Shown here: positions 17,000-24,688 of the stretch, one piece after another
Layout: each line of letters opens with the position of its first letter
Numbering within the stretch: position 1 is the first letter of the stretch
DNA from: Lacisediminihabitans changchengi
GTDB taxonomy: Bacteria; Actinomycetota; Actinomycetes; Actinomycetales; Microbacteriaceae
Length of the DNA: 64,000 nt
Direction: 5' to 3'
NCBI RefSeq assembly: GCF_016634425.1
Contig: NZ_JAEPES010000002.1
Span: 62,001 to 126,000 of the forward strand
The notes under the pieces: model-generated
Told to the model about the DNA's origin: nothing
The model's database searches: none
Seen by the model: the letters and a program-made list of their open reading frames with translations, nothing else
Made by a program: the position numbers and the translations under genes

Positions 17000-17047
17000 C
17001 CACTAGATGTGGTGTTAGCCGAATGTCGTACCCCCGATATATAGTGG
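17000..17047 (+). promoter_or_regulatory. Tandem NrdR boxes and probable nrd promoter
   Basis: CCACTAGATGTGGTGT (17000-17015) and CCCCGATATATAGTGG (17032-17047) each match about 12 of 16 positions of the NrdR consensus acaCwAtATaTwGtgt. They are separated by 16 bases, so their centres are 32 bp apart, about three helical turns, as for known NrdR box pairs. The second box contains TATAGT, a likely -10 element, so the repressor would cover the promoter. Confidence 0.8.
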
Positions 17048-17094
17048 TGGAACCGCGAGAGGGAACCAAGCCTCCGTGGCAGATTTCGGGGTAG

Positions 17095-17119
17095 AAAGCG
17101 CTGGTTGGAGCGCTTTTTT
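17095..17119 (+). terminator. Intrinsic terminator inside the nrd leader
   Basis: AAAGCGCT, loop GGTTGG, AGCGCTTT followed by more T (six T in a row). It is downstream of the promoter/NrdR region and 87 bp upstream of the nrdA start, with no gene end near it, so it probably acts as an attenuator. The loop TGGTT could pair with AACCA at about 17063. Confidence 0.7.
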
Positions 17120-17205
17120 CAGCATCATGCAGCAGCACGCGATCAGAGTTCATCAACGCCTGAGTTTGTGAACGATTGATCGCATTAGACGAAGTGGGAG
17201 CACTC

Positions 17206-19683
17206 GTGGCAATAACGGTAGTGAAGCGCGATGGACAGCGTGAGGCGTACGACGCCAACAAGATCAACCTGGCGATCGAGCACGCTAGTGCCGGCCTCGA
17301 CGACAACATCACCTGGGTCACCCAGATCGCGAGCGAGCTCGAGCTGACCCTGTTCGACGGCATCACCACCCAGCAGCTGGATGAGGCGGTCATCCAGGTC
17401 GCGCTTCAGAACGTCAAAGACGATCCGGCTTTCGACACCGTGGCAGCCCGCCTGCTGCTGAAGACCATCTACAAGCGCGTGCTCGGCGACTACGAGACCG
17501 CCGAAGAACTGAAGGCGCTGCACCGCGAGCACTTCGCCGCGAACGTCGCGCGCGGGGTGGAGGAGCAGCTGCTCGACTCCCGCCTCACCCAGATGTTCGA
17601 CCTCCAGGTGCTGGCGGATGCTCTCGAGCCCGCCCACGACGAGCTCCTCAAGTACATCGGTGTCGTCACCCTGAACAACCGTTACGGCATCAAGGGCCGC
17701 AACGGAGACGCTCTCGAGGTTCCGCAGTACTTCTGGATGCGTATCGCGATGGGCCTCTCGCTCAACGAGCAGGACCCGACCGCCCACGCCCTCGAGTTCT
17801 ACAACAAGATGTCGCGCCTCGAGTACATCGCTGCCGGCTCCACGCTGGTGAACGCTGGCACGATCTACCCGCAGCTCGCGAACTGCTTCGTCATGGAGAT
17901 GCAGGACGACATGGAGCACATCGCGAAGACCACCCGCGACGTGATGTGGCTCACCAAGGGCACCGGCGGCATCGGCCTCTCGGTGACCAAGCTGCGTGCG
18001 CAGGGTTCGCCCATCCGCTCCAACAACACGACCTCGACCGGTCCCATCCCGTTCATGCACACGATCGACTCGATCCTGCGTGCGGTGAGCCGCGGCGGCA
18101 AGAAGTTCGGCGCCCTCTGCTTCTACATGGAGAACTGGCACCTCGACTTCCCGGAGTTCCTCGACCTGCGTCAGAACTCCGGTGACCCGTACCGCCGCAC
18201 CCGCACCGCCAACACCGCGGTCTGGATCAGCGACGAGTTCATGAAGCGCGTGCAGAACGACGACGACTGGTACCTGTTCGACCCGCTGGAGGTCGCCGAC
18301 CTCAACGAGCTCTACGGTAAGGCGTTCTCCGAGCGCTACAACGAATACGTACAGCTCGCCGAGACCGGCCAGATGCGCATGTTCAAGAAGATCGGTGCCC
18401 GCGAGCAGTTCAAGTCGATCCTCATCTCCCTGCAGACCACCAGCCACCCGTGGCTGACCTGGAAGGACACGATCAACAACCGTGCGCTGAACAACAACAC
18501 GGGAACGATCCACCTCTCCAACCTCTGCACCGAGATCACCCTCCCGCAGGACGAAGACAACGTCTCCGTCTGCAACCTGGTGTCGATCAACCTGTCGCGT
18601 CACCTTGATGATGCGGGGCACCTCGATTTCGAGAAGCTCGAGCAGAGCGCCCGCCTCGCGGTGCGTCAGCTCGACAACCTGATCGACATCACCCGTTCCT
18701 CGGTGAAGGAGGCGGACTTCTCGAACCAGCAGAACCGCGCGGTCGGCCTCGGCGTCATGGGCTTCACCGACATCGTCGAGCGACTCGGCCACAGCTATGA
18801 GAGCGAGGCGGCCTACGACCTGATCGACGAGATCATGGAGCACGTCTCCTACGCGGCGATCGACGAGAGCGCGAACCTCGCCCAGGAGCGCGGCTCTTAC
18901 GCGAACTTCGAGGGCTCGCGCTGGTCGGAGGGCCTCGTGCCGCTCGACTCGATCGCGCTCACGGAGGCCGACCGTGGCATCCCGATCAAGGTCAACCGCA
19001 CCACCCGCCTCGACTGGGATGTGCTGCGCGAGAAGGTCAAGGGCGGCATGCGCAACGCGACGCTGATGGCGATCGCGCCCACCGCATCCATCGGCCTTGT
19101 CGCCGGAACCACCCCGGGTCTCGACCCGCAGTTCTCGCAGATCTTCAGCCGCGCCACCTCGAACGGCAAGTTCCTCGAGGTCAACCGCAACCTGGTGACC
19201 GACCTGCAGAAGCTGAACCTGTGGGACACCGTGCGGGAGTCGATCCTGCGTAGCCAGGGCGACATCCAGAACATCGCGGAGATCCCGGACTCGCTGAAGG
19301 CGACCTACAAGACGAGCTTCCAGCTCTCGCCGTACGCGTTCCTCGAGGTCGCGGCTCGTGCGCAGAAGTGGATCGACCAGTCGATCAGCCGCAACATGTA
19401 CCTCGAGACGCGTGACCTCGGCGACATGATGGACATCTACTTCGCGGCCTGGGAGCGTGGCGTCAAGACCACGTACTACCTGCACATGAAGCCGCGCCAC
19501 ACCGCGGAGCAGTCGACGGTGAAGGTCAACAAGTCTGAGGAGCTCGGCTCCAGCGCACCCCGTAAGGGATTCGGCGCCGCGACGGCAGCTGCCCCGGCGA
19601 CAGTCGCTGCCGCAGAGCCGGCCGCAGCATCAGCAGCGCCGCGTCGAGGCTTCGGCGGGCTCGCACCCAAGAGCGGAGAGTAA
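17206..19683 (+). CDS. nrdA: Ribonucleoside-diphosphate reductase, alpha subunit (class I), without C-terminal cysteines
   Basis: 825 aa. An ATP-cone is at the N-terminus (VVKRDGQREAYDANKI). Active-site residues are all present: Cys 227 (LANCFV), Asn 439, Cys 441 and Glu 443 (SNLCTEI), Cys 456 (VSVCNLV) and the stacked tyrosines 757-758 (TTYYLHMK). The tail after residue 758 is Ala/Pro-rich, with two repeats of a RKGFG/RRGFG motif, and contains no cysteine, whereas class I alpha subunits normally end with a Cys pair that re-reduces the active site. A separate 33-codon gene starting 3 bp after the stop ends in CDSC. Start GTG 17206 has GGGAG upstream. Regulation: NrdR boxes and leader terminator. 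Confidence 0.95.
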   Translation: MAITVVKRDGQREAYDANKINLAIEHASAGLDDNITWVTQIASELELTLFDGITTQQLDEAVIQVALQNVKDDPAFDTVAARLLLKTIYKRVLGDYETAEELKALHREHFAANVARGVEEQLLDSRLTQMFDLQVLADALEPAHDELLKYIGVVTLNNRYGIKGRNGDALEVPQYFWMRIAMGLSLNEQDPTAHALEFYNKMSRLEYIAAGSTLVNAGTIYPQLANCFVMEMQDDMEHIAKTTRDVMWLTKGTGGIGLSVTKLRAQGSPIRSNNTTSTGPIPFMHTIDSILRAVSRGGKKFGALCFYMENWHLDFPEFLDLRQNSGDPYRRTRTANTAVWISDEFMKRVQNDDDWYLFDPLEVADLNELYGKAFSERYNEYVQLAETGQMRMFKKIGAREQFKSILISLQTTSHPWLTWKDTINNRALNNNTGTIHLSNLCTEITLPQDEDNVSVCNLVSINLSRHLDDAGHLDFEKLEQSARLAVRQLDNLIDITRSSVKEADFSNQQNRAVGLGVMGFTDIVERLGHSYESEAAYDLIDEIMEHVSYAAIDESANLAQERGSYANFEGSRWSEGLVPLDSIALTEADRGIPIKVNRTTRLDWDVLREKVKGGMRNATLMAIAPTASIGLVAGTTPGLDPQFSQIFSRATSNGKFLEVNRNLVTDLQKLNLWDTVRESILRSQGDIQNIAEIPDSLKATYKTSFQLSPYAFLEVAARAQKWIDQSISRNMYLETRDLGDMMDIYFAAWERGVKTTYYLHMKPRHTAEQSTVKVNKSEELGSSAPRKGFGAATAAAPATVAAAEPAAASAAPRRGFGGLAPKSGE

Positions 19684-19685
19684 GC

Positions 19686-19787
19686 ATGAACACAGCAACG
19701 GCAACCACGATCGATGCACCGACCTACTTCGACTACATCGTCCCGGTAGACCCGATGGACGACCTGCAGTGCGACAGCTGCCAGTGA
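19686..19787 (+). CDS. 33-residue CxxC peptide, candidate detached redox tail of NrdA
   Basis: 33 codons between nrdA and nrdB, in a different frame from nrdA. The product begins MNTATATTIDAPTYFDY and ends DPMDDLQCDSCQ, with Cys 29 and Cys 32 as a CxxC four residues from the end. This is the kind of ending normally found at the C-terminus of class I NrdA proteins. A Shine-Dalgarno GGAGAG, lying inside the last codons of nrdA, is 5 bases from the ATG, so translation is probably coupled. The gene is too short for standard callers. A programmed frameshift joining it to NrdA is possible, but there is no clear slippery sequence at the junction. Function as a trans-acting reductant of NrdA is inference. 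Confidence 0.75.
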   Translation: MNTATATTIDAPTYFDYIVPVDPMDDLQCDSCQ

Positions 19788-19857
19788 TTCGAGGCGGTCG
19801 CTGCGCGACCTCCTCACCAACCATCATCTCGACGCACGAACCTGAACGGAACAACTA

Positions 19858-20850
19858 ATGGCAATCCTCGGCACCGGCCTCCAGGAGGGGCTGCTCCTCA
19901 AACCGATCAAGTACCAGTGGGCGATGGACCTGTATGACCAGGCCGTAGCCAACACCTGGTTCCCGAACGAGATCCAGTTGGGCGAGGACATCGCCGACTT
20001 CAAGAAGATGACCGACGAAGAACGTCACGCGGTCACCTTCCTGATGAGCTACTTCAACCCGAACGAGCTTCTGGTGAACAAGGCGCTCGCCTTCGGTGTG
20101 TATCCCTACGTGAGCGCGGCGGAGTGCAGCATCTACCTCGCCAAGCAGATGTGGGAGGAGGCCAATCACTGCATGTCTTTCGAGTACGTGCTGGAGACGT
20201 TCCCGATCGACCGCGAGGCCGCATACAACTCCCACGTCGACATCCCGTCGATGGCCCGTAAGGAGGAGTTCGAGCTCAAGTACATCAAGCGCATGACCGA
20301 GAACACCCTCGACATCACCACCACCGAGGGCAAGAAAGACTTCGTGCGCAACCTGGTCGCGTACAACGTCATCCTCGAGGGCGTCTGGTTCTACTCGGGC
20401 TTCATGGTCGCGCTGAGCTTCCGCCAGCGCAATCTGCTGCGCAACTTCGGCTCGCTCATGGACTGGGTGGTGCGCGACGAGTCGCTGCACCTCAAGTTCG
20501 GTATCAACCTCATCCTCACGGTGCTCGAGGAGAACCCCGATCTGCAGACCGAGGAGTTCGCCGCCGAGATCAAGCAGATGATCCTGGATGCGGTGGCGAT
20601 GGAAGAGGAATACAACCGCGACCTGCTCCCGGGCGGCATCCTCGGCCTCAACGCCAACTACATCAACCAGTACGTCAAGTACCTGGCTGACCGTCGGCTC
20701 GAGGAACTCGGCTTCGAGCCCGAGTACAACGTGTCGAACCCGGCGAAGTGGATGGCGACGGCGAACGATACCCTGCAGCTGGTCAACTTCTTCGAGTCGA
20801 CCAACACGTCGTACGAATCCAACGCGTCGGCGACGGTCGCGGCAAAGTAA
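19858..20850 (+). CDS. nrdB: Ribonucleoside-diphosphate reductase, beta subunit, class Ic-like metal site
   Basis: 330-aa ferritin-like R2 protein. Metal ligands by spacing to the E. coli protein: Glu 70 (NELLVNK), Glu 101 and His 104 (WEEANH), Glu 174, Glu 208 and His 211 (RDESLH). The first ligand is Glu instead of Asp, and the position four after His 104, normally the radical Tyr, is Phe 108 (EANHCMSFEY). Glu plus Phe at these two places is the hallmark of class Ic R2, which uses a Mn/Fe cofactor instead of a tyrosyl radical (Chlamydia trachomatis). The C-terminal NFFESTNTSYE keeps the tail Tyr used for radical transfer. It is co-directional with nrdA and the 33-codon gene. Confidence 0.93.
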   Translation: MAILGTGLQEGLLLKPIKYQWAMDLYDQAVANTWFPNEIQLGEDIADFKKMTDEERHAVTFLMSYFNPNELLVNKALAFGVYPYVSAAECSIYLAKQMWEEANHCMSFEYVLETFPIDREAAYNSHVDIPSMARKEEFELKYIKRMTENTLDITTTEGKKDFVRNLVAYNVILEGVWFYSGFMVALSFRQRNLLRNFGSLMDWVVRDESLHLKFGINLILTVLEENPDLQTEEFAAEIKQMILDAVAMEEEYNRDLLPGGILGLNANYINQYVKYLADRRLEELGFEPEYNVSNPAKWMATANDTLQLVNFFESTNTSYESNASATVAAK

Positions 20851-20884
20851 CAACGCGGCAAAGTAACAACGCGGCAAAGTAACA
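20840..20884. repeat. Near-triplicated 16-bp unit at the nrdB 3' end
   Basis: CGGCAAAGTAACAACG occurs at 20840 and 20856, with a third, 13-base copy at 20872. The first copy contains the nrdB stop codon TAA; the others look like tandem duplications of the gene end. Confidence 0.85.
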
Positions 20885-20911
20885 GCCACACACCCTACGA
20901 AACAGGTACCT

Positions 20912-21892
20912 GTGCACTACAACACCGCGCCCCGCATCGGGCGTCCACTGTCGGCGATCGGCCTCGGAACCTGGCAGCTGGGCGCCGACTGGGGCGACGT
21001 CAGCGAGACGGTGGCCGCGGACATCCTCGCGGCATCCGTCGTCAGCGGCGTCACCGTCTTCGACACGGCGGATGTCTATGGCGACGGTCGCAGCGAGCGG
21101 GTGATCGGCGCTTTCCTGACCGCGCGCCCCGAGCTCGACATCTTCGTCGCTACGAAGATGGGCCGCAGGGTCGAGCAGCGCGACGAGTTCTACACGCTTG
21201 AGAACTTCCGCGCCTGGACCGACCGCTCGCGCGCCAACCTCGGCGTCGACACGCTCGACCTGGTGCAGCTTCACTGCCCGCCGACCGAGACGATCGAGCG
21301 CGACCAGGTCTTCGACGACCTGGACACCCTCGTCGCCGACGGGGCTATCGCGCGCTACGGCGTGAGCGTGGAGACGGTGGACCAGGCGCTGGCGGCGATC
21401 GCCCGACCCAACGTGGCGAGCGTGCAGATCATCCTGAATGCGTTCCGACTCAAGCCGCTGGATGCCGTGCTTCCCGCCGCGATCGATGCCGGTGTGGCGA
21501 TCATCGCGCGCGTGCCCCTCGCCTCCGGTCTGCTGAGCGGCAGATACAACAAAGACACCGTGTTCGCGGCCGACGACCACCGCACATACAACCGGCACGG
21601 CGAGGCTTTCGACGTGGGCGAGACCTTCTCGGGGGTCGACTTCGAGCAGGGCGTGGCGGCGGCGCAGGAGTTCGCGAGGCTGGCATCGACGAACGGACTC
21701 ACCCCGCCGGTGGCAGCGCTCGCCTGGCTGGCGAATCTGCCCGGTGTCACCACGGTGATCCCGGGTGCGCGCACCGTCACGCAGGCGAAGTGGAATGCGT
21801 CGGCGGGTTCGGTCGACGACCTCGACATCACCCCGCAGGTGCAGGACATCTACGACCGGTACTTCCGCGAGGCGGTGCACGGCCGGTGGTAG
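20912..21892 (+). CDS. Aldo/keto reductase
   Basis: 326-aa (beta/alpha)8 NADPH-dependent oxidoreductase. The N-terminal ISGLGTWQLGADWG-like strand (AIGLGTWQLG), the catalytic Asp/Tyr region VFDTADVYGDGRSERVIG, the Lys strand FVATKMGRR and the His position DLVQLHCPP are all visible, as is the cofactor-binding end GVTTVIPGARTVTQAKWNASA. It belongs to the bacterial AKR group with unknown physiological substrate. Start GTG 20912. A GNAT gene follows 8 bp later, and the pair is probably one transcription unit, separate from nrdB. Confidence 0.9.
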   Translation: MHYNTAPRIGRPLSAIGLGTWQLGADWGDVSETVAADILAASVVSGVTVFDTADVYGDGRSERVIGAFLTARPELDIFVATKMGRRVEQRDEFYTLENFRAWTDRSRANLGVDTLDLVQLHCPPTETIERDQVFDDLDTLVADGAIARYGVSVETVDQALAAIARPNVASVQIILNAFRLKPLDAVLPAAIDAGVAIIARVPLASGLLSGRYNKDTVFAADDHRTYNRHGEAFDVGETFSGVDFEQGVAAAQEFARLASTNGLTPPVAALAWLANLPGVTTVIPGARTVTQAKWNASAGSVDDLDITPQVQDIYDRYFREAVHGRW

Positions 21893-21900
21893 AGATCTCC

Positions 21901-22404
21901 ATGAGGGGGCTGACCACGGAGCGCGTCGAGTGGGAAGACCCGCGCGCAGCCGCACTGCGCGATGGCATGGAAGACGAGATGAACGCGCTCTACGGGCCGT
22001 TGTCGAGTTCGCTCGGCGAGAGCGTCATGGAGCAACTGAGAGTCGGACTCAACGTGCTGCCTGGCACTATCGCCGCGACGGTCCTGGCGATCGACGGCGA
22101 CACCGCGATCGGGCAGGCCGGACTGCGGCCGCACGCTGCCGATGCTTCTGGGGTTCCCTCGCTCGAGGTGAAGAAGGTCTTCATCGGGCCCGAGCACCGC
22201 GGCCGGGGCGCCTCGCGCGTGCTGATGACAGCGCTCGAGGATGCGGCGCGAGACCTGGGCATCCGTCGTCTGGTCTTGCAGACTGGCCCGCTCCAACCGG
22301 CCGCCATCGCTCTCTACGAGAAGATCGGCTACGTGGCAATTGCGCCGTACCCGCCGTACGAGCTGCTGCCCGGCGCGCTGTGCTACGAGAAGCTGCTGAA
22401 TTAG
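21901..22404 (+). CDS. GNAT-family N-acetyltransferase
   Basis: 167 aa. The acetyl-CoA-binding motif A is LEVKKVFIGPEHRGRGASRVLMTALEDAA (pyrophosphate loop RGRGAS), followed by the GNAT C-terminal block LVLQTGPLQPAAIALYEKIGY and the frequent ending YPPYELLPGALCYEKLL. It starts at ATG 21901; an in-frame GTG overlapping the previous stop would add five residues. It overlaps the convergent DinB gene by 4 bp at the stop codons. Substrate unknown. Confidence 0.88.
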   Translation: MRGLTTERVEWEDPRAAALRDGMEDEMNALYGPLSSSLGESVMEQLRVGLNVLPGTIAATVLAIDGDTAIGQAGLRPHAADASGVPSLEVKKVFIGPEHRGRGASRVLMTALEDAARDLGIRRLVLQTGPLQPAAIALYEKIGYVAIAPYPPYELLPGALCYEKLLN

Positions 22405-22985
22405 TTTCGAAACGACTCCGCCGTGCGCTGAAGCAGGGCGAGATGCTCTGTGCGCCAGGCCGCGTCAACGTCGGGAATGTTCTCGTTGCCGAGGCTCATA
22501 CCGACAGCACCGTCGATCAGCTCGCGCACGATGTCCGCGTGGCCCGCGTGGCGGTTCGTCTCCGCGATGAGGTGCACGATGATCTCCTGCAGGGTGACCG
22601 CGCGCCTGGCCTCCGACCACCACGGCACCTCGGCGACAGTGTCGAGAGGGAACTCGCGGATGGTCGCATCCGAGTGCTCCCAGACCCTGCGATAGAGGCT
22701 CACGATGTCGTCCCGCGACTCGTCGCGGGTGGCCCACATATCGGCATCCGCGTCGGCGTCGTCGGCCATCCATGGCAGCGATTCGGGAGACGGGCGGCCG
22801 AAAACGTCGCCGAGGTAGCCGGCTTCCACGCTCGCGACATGTTTGACCAGGCCGAGCAGGTTCGTGCCGGTCGGCACGAGAGGGCGGCGGATGTCGTAGT
22901 CGCCCAGTCCGTCGAGCTTCCAGATCAGGTTCGTGCGGGCCGCATCGAGGTATCGCTGCAGAGCAGTCTTCGCGTCGTCAACCAT
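22401..22985 (-). CDS. DinB-family protein (DUF664)
   Basis: 194-aa four-helix protein. The metal-binding histidines of the DinB fold are visible in GLVKHVASVEAGYLG and in HLIAETNRHAGHADIVREL. The DUF664 group includes predicted mycothiol- or bacillithiol-dependent enzymes, which fits an actinobacterium, but the substrate is unknown. The long frame from 23090 is not supported; ATG 22985 is used, with GGGGA close upstream. It is divergent from the acyl-CoA ligase. Confidence 0.85.
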   Translation of the reverse strand: MVDDAKTALQRYLDAARTNLIWKLDGLGDYDIRRPLVPTGTNLLGLVKHVASVEAGYLGDVFGRPSPESLPWMADDADADADMWATRDESRDDIVSLYRRVWEHSDATIREFPLDTVAEVPWWSEARRAVTLQEIIVHLIAETNRHAGHADIVRELIDGAVGMSLGNENIPDVDAAWRTEHLALLQRTAESFRN

Positions 22986-23122
22986 TTCCCCATGTTGCCA
23001 CCGACTGCCCACCGCTGTTCCTGATCGTGGGCAGAGGATGTTGGACCATGCAGGCGAGAACGCGTACCGTTCCGAATACCTGCACAGCAAGGATCAACGT
23101 CAGAGTCGACGAAGGGGTCACC

Positions 23123-24688
23123 ATGTCCAACCCGAGTAATGCCACGATTTCAGTCGCGGCGATCCTCTCCGAATCCGCCGAGCGCACCCCCGACAAGGTC
23201 GCCATCGTCGTCGGTGGCGCCGAGACGACCTACGCAGAACTGTGGGAGCAGACGCGGCGCTACGCCGGGGCGCTCGCGGGTCTGGGTGTGTCGCCGGGAG
23301 ACCCGGTCGCGGTGCTCATCCCGAACGTTGCCGACTTTCCGCGGGTCTACTACGCCGTGCTCAGCCTCGGCGCGATAGTGGTGCCGATCCACGCGCTGCT
23401 CAAGAGCGACGAGATCGAGTACGTGTTGCGTGACTCCGGCGCCACCCTGCTGGTCTGCGCTGCGCCCTTGCTCCCCGAGGGCGCGAAGGGTGCGGCCAAA
23501 GCGGGCATCCCGGTGCTGTCGGTGCTCGCGCCCGAGCCGGTCGACGGCATTCTGCAACTGGAGAAGCTGGCTGCGGACGCCTCACCGATCCGCACCTACC
23601 GGCCGATGGACCCGTTCGACACCGCGACGATCCTGTACACGAGCGGCACGACCGGCAAGCCGAAGGGCGCGATGGGCAGCCACTTCTCGCTGGTCGAACA
23701 GACCAACACGCTGCTCCTCACCACCTTCGAGATGGTGTCGGAGGACGTGATCTTCGGCGGCCTGCCGCTGTTTCACACCTTCGGGCAGACCGTCGCCCTG
23801 AACACCGGGCTGCGCGCCACCGCCCGCATCGTGCTGTTGCCGAAGTTCGACGGAGCGACCGCCCTGCGCGCCCTGATCGACAGCGAGTGCACGATCATGA
23901 TGGGCGTGCCGACGATGTACATCGCCCTGCTCGAGGCGGCGAAGGCAACCGACGAACGACCGAAGCTCAAGTACGCGATCTCGGGAGGGGCATCCCTGCC
24001 GCTGGCGGTGATCGAGCGGTTCCGCGAGGTGTTCGGTGTGGTGATCTACGAGGGCTATGGGCTCACCGAGACGAGCCCGGTCGCGAGCTTCAACCACATC
24101 GGGCGCGAGCCGCGGGTCGGCAGCATTGGCCAGCCGATCTGGGGAGTGGATGTCGAGGTCGCCCGGTCGGACGCCGACGATCACATCGAGCTGCTTCCGC
24201 ACGGCGAGCTCGGGGAGATCGTGGTGCGCGGTCACAACATCATGAAGGGATACCTCAATCAGCCGGGGGAGACGGCGAAGGCGATCGTCGATGGCTGGTT
24301 CCGCACCGGTGACCTCGGCACGAAAGACGACGACGGTTACCTGTGGATCGTCGACCGCAAGAAAGACATGATCCTGCGCAACGGCTACAACGTGTACCCG
24401 CGCGAGGTCGAAGAGGTGCTGATCGCCCACCCGGCGGTGTCGAGTGCGGCGGTGTTCGGTGTCGCTCACGAGACGCACGGCCAGGAGATCATGGCCTGCG
24501 TGGTGCTGGCGCCGGATGCGGCCGCGGATGCTGCGGAACTGGCGGCCTATGCGCGGGAGAAGCTCGCCGCCTACAAGTACCCCCGGCGTGTGGAGGTCGT
24601 AGAGATCTTGCCGCTCGGGCCGAGCGGCAAGGTGCTCAAGCGCGAGCTGGTGAAGCAGTACGAGGGCGAGGCGTCGCTGGTCGAGTAA
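23123..24688 (+). CDS. Long-chain fatty acid--CoA ligase (AMP-forming)
   Basis: 521-aa ANL-superfamily enzyme activating fatty acids to acyl-CoA through acyl-AMP. Motifs: P-loop-like TILYTSGTTGKPKGA, the YEGYGLTETSPV signature, GWFRTGDLGTKDDDGYLWIVDRKKD and the C-terminal catalytic Lys in LGPSGKVLKREL. A Shine-Dalgarno GAAGGGG precedes ATG 23123; the earlier frame start at 23027 lacks support. The gene ends in ...SLVE-TAA, the same end that the dispersed GGTCGAGTAR repeat would create, and its stop is immediately adjacent to the stop of convergent hrpA. Confidence 0.92.
   Translation: MSNPSNATISVAAILSESAERTPDKVAIVVGGAETTYAELWEQTRRYAGALAGLGVSPGDPVAVLIPNVADFPRVYYAVLSLGAIVVPIHALLKSDEIEYVLRDSGATLLVCAAPLLPEGAKGAAKAGIPVLSVLAPEPVDGILQLEKLAADASPIRTYRPMDPFDTATILYTSGTTGKPKGAMGSHFSLVEQTNTLLLTTFEMVSEDVIFGGLPLFHTFGQTVALNTGLRATARIVLLPKFDGATALRALIDSECTIMMGVPTMYIALLEAAKATDERPKLKYAISGGASLPLAVIERFREVFGVVIYEGYGLTETSPVASFNHIGREPRVGSIGQPIWGVDVEVARSDADDHIELLPHGELGEIVVRGHNIMKGYLNQPGETAKAIVDGWFRTGDLGTKDDDGYLWIVDRKKDMILRNGYNVYPREVEEVLIAHPAVSSAAVFGVAHETHGQEIMACVVLAPDAAADAAELAAYAREKLAAYKYPRRVEVVEILPLGPSGKVLKRELVKQYEGEASLVE

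Noticed and set aside
17048..17205. Cobalamin riboswitch in the nrd leader
   Set aside because: The leader before the terminator is only about 45 nt, too short, and no B12-box consensus was seen.
17185..19500. 771-codon open frame on the minus strand
   Set aside because: It is antisense to nrdA, whose residues are unambiguous; the translation is Arg/Val/Leu/His-rich without motifs. Long antisense frames are expected in GC-rich DNA.
19660..19690. Sequencing error or programmed frameshift joining NrdA to the CxxC peptide
   Set aside because: Not excluded, but less likely: nrdA ends in TAA with its own C-terminal repeat motif (RRGFG), the small gene has a well-placed Shine-Dalgarno and ATG, and no slippery heptamer lies at the junction. 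Kept as the refutation test of the finding.
20840..20884. CRISPR-like array
   Set aside because: The units are 16 bp, directly adjacent with no spacers; the same holds for the 14-bp repeats at 44320 and the 18-bp repeats at 49151. No cas gene is present.
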